From Sporosarcina sp. ACRSL (lineage in GTDB: Bacteria; Bacillota; Bacilli; Bacillales_A; Planococcaceae): DNA of 36,159 nucleotides. Positions 32,803 to 36,159 of the stretch are shown piece by piece. Numbering within the stretch: position 1 is the stretch's first letter; each line of letters opens with the position of its first letter. The DNA lies in contig NZ_JAKRNT010000020.1 in NCBI RefSeq assembly GCF_022346605.1, forward strand, positions 1 to 36,159. The letters run 5' to 3'. The translations under genes and the position numbers were made by a program. The notes beneath the pieces are model-generated. The model ran no database searches and was not told where the DNA came from. It saw only the letters and a program-made list of their open reading frames with translations.

Positions 32803-34275
32803 TTACGGCTTCATATAGACGGTTTTCACATCTGTCCAGAAGTCCAAAGCTGTACTTCCTTGTTCACGCGGCCCGATACTGGATTCCTTTTTCCCGCCAA
32901 ATGGATAATGGTTTTCAAAATACGTTGAAGGCAGATTGACATGTGTAACGCCGGATTCAATGTTCCGGACAAAATGAAATGCCTTTTCCAAGTCTTTCGT
33001 ATAAATAGTAGAAGAAAGTCCGAAATCGATATCGTTTGCCATCGCTAACGCTTCCTCATAACCTTCTACTTCAAACACGCCAATGACCGGCCCGAAAATT
33101 TCTTCCTTTGCAATTGTCATATCAGGGCGCATGCCGCTGAAAACAGTCGGAGCAACGAAATAGCCATCCTTCAAATCGCCATCCGTTAACCTTTTTCCTC
33201 CGGTTTCTAATGTTGCACCTTCGTCGATCGCCATCTGGACATAGTGCAAATACGTGTTCAGCTGATTCTCGTCAATCACAGGGCCGTTATTTGTGTCTTC
33301 ATTCATTCCATCTTGGATAATTAATGACTCCGCTTTTGCGACGAGGCGATCAATCACTTCACGATAAATCGACTTCGGCACGAACAGCCGGCTCGTCCCT
33401 GTACAACGCTGTCCGTTATCATAAAAACCGCTCGTTACAACACTGTCAATAGCGAGATCCAAATCGGCATCTTCCAAAATGATTGCCGGATTTTTTCCGC
33501 CCATTTCAGCTTGCATCTTTCCACCGTGCTGCCTGACGGCTTTGCCTAATGCGACTCCGACTTCTGTGGAACCTGTAAACGATACGGCTTTCAGCTCTTT
33601 ATTCTCACCGAATTCCTTTCCGATGACGGAGCCTGATCCCATGACCATATTGACGACACCAGCCGGAACGCCTGCCTGCTCAAAAAGCTCCACAATTTTT
33701 ACGCTAATAAGCGAAGTCGTGCTTGCCGGTTTAAAAACGACTGTGTTTCCTGCAATGATGGCGGGTGCAATTTTCCATACACCGATTCCAAGAGGGAAGT
33801 TGTACGGTGCAATGACACCGACGACACCTAAAGGCTCTCGAACCGTGTAAGCGAAGATTCCTTCATTATAAGAAGGGAGCGTTTCACCTGCGAGGCGTGT
33901 CGCTTCTCCGCTGAATTGCTTCATCGCCTGGATGGTCTTCGTCACTTCCCCCCGTGCTTCACGAATCGATTTTCCGACTTCCTTCGTAATAATGACAGCA
34001 AGTTCTTCTTTCTGTTCTTCCAATAAATTAATTAGCTTGAAAATCACTTCACCCCGTACAGGTGCTGGCGTATTGGCCCAAGCGGGGAACGCCTCCTTCG
34101 CTTTCGCAATCGCGTATCTCACATCTTCAACGGAAGACTTCGGAAATCTGCCAAGCACTTCGCTTGTCCGCGCCGGATTGGTGCTTTCATATAATTCACC
34201 GGTAGTCGATGATACCCATTCGCCGTTAATATAGTTTTGATAAATTTGAATTTCTTTCTCTTGATTTACTCGCAT
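32803..34275 (-). CDS. NAD(P)-dependent aldehyde dehydrogenase (alpha-ketoglutaric semialdehyde dehydrogenase-like)
   Basis: A 490-residue ALDH-superfamily enzyme. Catalytic Cys291 (NGQRCTGTSR), Glu257 (QAEMGGKNP) and Asn159 (APYNFPLGI) are present, with the cofactor motif FTGSTEVG. Similarity in spacing and motifs is closest to Bacillus YcbD-type semialdehyde dehydrogenases. ATG 34275 follows AAAGGAGAG 10 bases upstream; a longer frame to 34359 lacks an RBS. First structural gene of the operon, downstream of the PucR-type regulator gene on the same strand. It oxidises an aldehyde to the acid, perhaps a semialdehyde made from the imported compound. Confidence 0.9.
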   Translation of the reverse strand: MRVNQEKEIQIYQNYINGEWVSSTTGELYESTNPARTSEVLGRFPKSSVEDVRYAIAKAKEAFPAWANTPAPVRGEVIFKLINLLEEQKEELAVIITKEVGKSIREARGEVTKTIQAMKQFSGEATRLAGETLPSYNEGIFAYTVREPLGVVGVIAPYNFPLGIGVWKIAPAIIAGNTVVFKPASTTSLISVKIVELFEQAGVPAGVVNMVMGSGSVIGKEFGENKELKAVSFTGSTEVGVALGKAVRQHGGKMQAEMGGKNPAIILEDADLDLAIDSVVTSGFYDNGQRCTGTSRLFVPKSIYREVIDRLVAKAESLIIQDGMNEDTNNGPVIDENQLNTYLHYVQMAIDEGATLETGGKRLTDGDLKDGYFVAPTVFSGMRPDMTIAKEEIFGPVIGVFEVEGYEEALAMANDIDFGLSSTIYTKDLEKAFHFVRNIESGVTHVNLPSTYFENHYPFGGKKESSIGPREQGSTALDFWTDVKTVYMKP

Positions 34276-34371
34276 TTGCAGTCTCTCCTTTATCGGTTTG
34301 ATAGCATTCTCATTAATTATAAAATTTTGATAAAGAAGTTGGTATGTTATACAGGACAAAAAATTCTCGAT

Positions 34372-35994
34372 TTAATTGGTAGGAGACACAGCATAAGTAG
34401 GCAAGTAGTCCAAGATTTCAAAGGCGGTCATAAGTCGCAATAAATCCTTCTTATCCCGTAAATCAACGGAAAGGGCATCTTCAATTTTTTTCAAGCGGTA
34501 TGTCAGTGTATTTTGGTGGATGGATAACTGTTGAGCAGTCTCTTTATGCCTGCCGTTCAGTTCGATATACGTCTGCAACGTCTCGAAATCTACCGGATCG
34601 CCATGCAGAATCGGTCCGAGGTGGTCGATGACATATTGCTGCAATGTGTCATCGTCAATACTATGCCAAAGCCTTTCGAATCCGAGTTCTTCATACCGAA
34701 TCATAAGCCTCTCCCGTGATTTCTTTGCTAATTGCAATGCATCATTCGCTTCGCGGTAGCTATCGCTCACTTGTTGGACATGAACGTTTCGACCGATGCC
34801 AATGACCAATTCCGCAGTCGCGTATTCTTTCGCCAGCTGTTTCAATGCGGAGGAAATTGCTTTGGAGAGCTTCGGTGCCAACACTAACACTGTAAATCCA
34901 CGGTTAAAGACGATGACGTCCGGATCGATACGCTGCAACGTATTTTCCATTTTTCTCATGACGCGCTCTTTTGACATGATCGAATCATAGAGCCAAAGTG
35001 GCTTCTTCCTTCCTTCCATCAGGATGCAAGTGACTGATTTGTATTTCGTCAGCTTGTTGAATGGACTATAATAAGTCATTTGATGATCCCAAGTACCTTC
35101 CATTAATTTATGGAACAACTCTTCTTTCATTTTGTTTTCGCGTTCAAACAGATTGTTTTGTTTAATCAATTCAAGAACTACAGCATTTGCGGCCTGCTCA
35201 ATTGCGACTTTTTCCAAGCTGGAATACGCTTCAATAGGACAGGAAAGATGAAAATAGCCGAGCACTTCATCCGACGAAACAATAGGGAATTGAGGACGCT
35301 CGGTTTCCGCATTTTCACTGTAAGAGACAGGTTGGGTGACAATCCGGTTCAGCACATCGACAATTTGTGTAATGCCTTTGCCTTCGAGAAGGATCGCGGA
35401 AAATTTTTCGTGAATCCCTTGAATCGTCAGCAAATCGGCATTCCGACGTTGGAGCTCTTTGTAGTAACGGCTGTTCGTCAACGCGATCGCCGCCTGGTTT
35501 GCCAAAATTTTAATAATAATCGTTTCTTCCTCAGAAAACACATCACCGTGCGTATCGAAATTATCAACGACGAGGACGCCAATGCTTTTATCCTGATAAA
35601 TGAGCGGAACTGCAAGAATGCTTTGCACCTCTCTATAATGAACCGCACGCTGAAAATGGAATGCGTTTTCAGGTGACATATTTTTCATATACGCCTTCGC
35701 TTGTTCAAGCGCCACATTAAAAGTACGCTTCTGCTGAAAAGCCCTCCCTGTAATCGACTCTCCCGCGCGGAACTTCACATTGCGAATCGCTTCAACATCC
35801 AGTCCAATTCCATCCGAAAAGGTAAGATACCCATTCTCATCCCATTCATAAATAATGATCGTATCGGCCCGTTTCACCAAATCCATCGCAGCCTTCATCA
35901 AATTCTGCAATACGCTGCGTTCATCCAAACTTTGCGTCAACAGCGCATTAATATTAAACAACTGCTGACACTGCTCATACGTAAGCTCCACCAT
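34372..35994 (-). CDS. GAF-domain PucR/CdaR-family transcriptional regulator
   Basis: A 540-residue regulator: a GAF domain (about 15-165; DTIIIYEWDENGYLTF through IIKILANQAAIALTNS), a central GGDEF-like/CdaR linker (about 300-440) and a C-terminal PucR HTH_30 (GRHKETAQQLSIHQNTLTYRL with KKIEDALSVDL). Such proteins activate nearby catabolic genes in response to a small ligand. ATG 35994 has AGAGGGGG and TGGGGG close upstream; a longer frame to 36063 runs into the terminal inverted repeat. It is transcribed in the same direction as the aldehyde dehydrogenase operon 96 bp downstream, its probable target. Confidence 0.9.
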   Translation of the reverse strand: MVELTYEQCQQLFNINALLTQSLDERSVLQNLMKAAMDLVKRADTIIIYEWDENGYLTFSDGIGLDVEAIRNVKFRAGESITGRAFQQKRTFNVALEQAKAYMKNMSPENAFHFQRAVHYREVQSILAVPLIYQDKSIGVLVVDNFDTHGDVFSEEETIIIKILANQAAIALTNSRYYKELQRRNADLLTIQGIHEKFSAILLEGKGITQIVDVLNRIVTQPVSYSENAETERPQFPIVSSDEVLGYFHLSCPIEAYSSLEKVAIEQAANAVVLELIKQNNLFERENKMKEELFHKLMEGTWDHQMTYYSPFNKLTKYKSVTCILMEGRKKPLWLYDSIMSKERVMRKMENTLQRIDPDVIVFNRGFTVLVLAPKLSKAISSALKQLAKEYATAELVIGIGRNVHVQQVSDSYREANDALQLAKKSRERLMIRYEELGFERLWHSIDDDTLQQYVIDHLGPILHGDPVDFETLQTYIELNGRHKETAQQLSIHQNTLTYRLKKIEDALSVDLRDKKDLLRLMTAFEILDYLPTYAVSPTN

Positions 35995-36044
35995 CCCCCA
36001 ACCCCCTCTTTCGTGCTTTTTTATGGTTCTTTTTTTGTGGTGCC

Positions 36045-36159
36045 CACTAGCGTTGCATAGCAAGAAATAAAAGTAAAAAAGTACAGTAAATAGAAATAGA
36101 TAACTTGAATAAAAACAAAAAAGCTCCTAATGTAGGTAAGGAACGACGACTAAATCAGT
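36045..36159. repeat. Right copy of 115-bp terminal inverted repeat
   Basis: Exact reverse complement of 7-121. It is directly preceded by GTGGTGCC (36037-36044), the same 8 bases that follow the left copy. The terminator-like hairpin within it points leftward into the window. It interrupts the region just upstream of the PucR-type regulator gene, about 50 bp from its start. Confidence 0.8.

Noticed and set aside
1..36159. A prophage or circular plasmid
   Set aside because: No phage structural, integrase, replication or partition genes; matching ends are explained by a repeated element, though circularity is not excluded.

Overview
The window looks like chromosomal DNA of a low-to-moderate GC Gram-positive rod, most likely Planococcaceae (Sporosarcina-like). 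The reasons are purine-rich AGGAGG-type ribosome binding sites, hairpin-plus-T-run terminators, two S-layer-homology (SLH) surface proteins, NEAT heme proteins with an IsdE/IsdF-type transporter, and YitT, YvbH-like and excalibur proteins. The genus is an inference. No rRNA, tRNA, CRISPR array or prophage was seen.

Layout. The two ends are a perfect 115-bp inverted repeat (7-121 and 36045-36159), each abutting GTGGTGCC. They are probably ends of a multicopy insertion sequence, so the window is probably bounded by repeats. 0.3-7 kb: a small anchored protein, a frameshifted acyl-CoA synthetase, a YdjM-type membrane protein, a SWIM zinc-finger protein, an excalibur protein and a badly decayed subtilisin-like protease. 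7-13 kb: a hypothetical gene, msrA, a YitT protein, a YvbH-like PH-domain protein, a two-gene unit for hydrolysis of 2-aminothiazoline-4-carboxylate to cysteine, and DUF2277. 13-16.3 kb (minus strand): ureohydrolase, YheO/DauR-like regulator and an Nramp-fold transporter. Both the transporter and the enzyme have lost normally invariant metal-site residues. 16.5-18.4 kb: a double PhnB-like protein with a tiny coupled upstream ORF, and a lipoprotein.

18.5-24.5 kb is an iron-regulated heme acquisition operon: three NEAT proteins (four NEAT domains), then IsdE-like lipoprotein, permease and ATPase. A good Fur-box match lies upstream. The NEAT proteins are held by SLH repeats or C-terminal membrane helices and no LPXTG motif is visible, so this would be a sortase-independent heme relay. 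25-28 kb: a 985-residue SLH surface protein. 28-36 kb (minus strand): an M20 amidohydrolase, a RAYT-type HUH transposase, then PucR-type regulator > aldehyde dehydrogenase > beta-hydroxyacid dehydrogenase > DUF3100 membrane protein > small membrane protein, which looks like an uptake and oxidation operon for an unknown acid or aldehyde precursor.

Running through the intergenic spaces is a family of about 120-150 bp elements with inverted ends GGTGCCTGTG...CACAGGCACC, conserved subterminal blocks and a different terminator-like hairpin in each core. Intact copies are at 125-271, 10305-10452, 30342-30489 and 30479-30622; diverged ones are near 7.05, 18.4, 24.45, 25.0 and 28.1 kb. With the RAYT gene next to the tandem copies, this resembles a REP/REPIN-transposase system. 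The other main candidate for new biology is the ureohydrolase/regulator/Nramp-like operon, which I read as uptake and hydrolysis of a guanidino-type compound.
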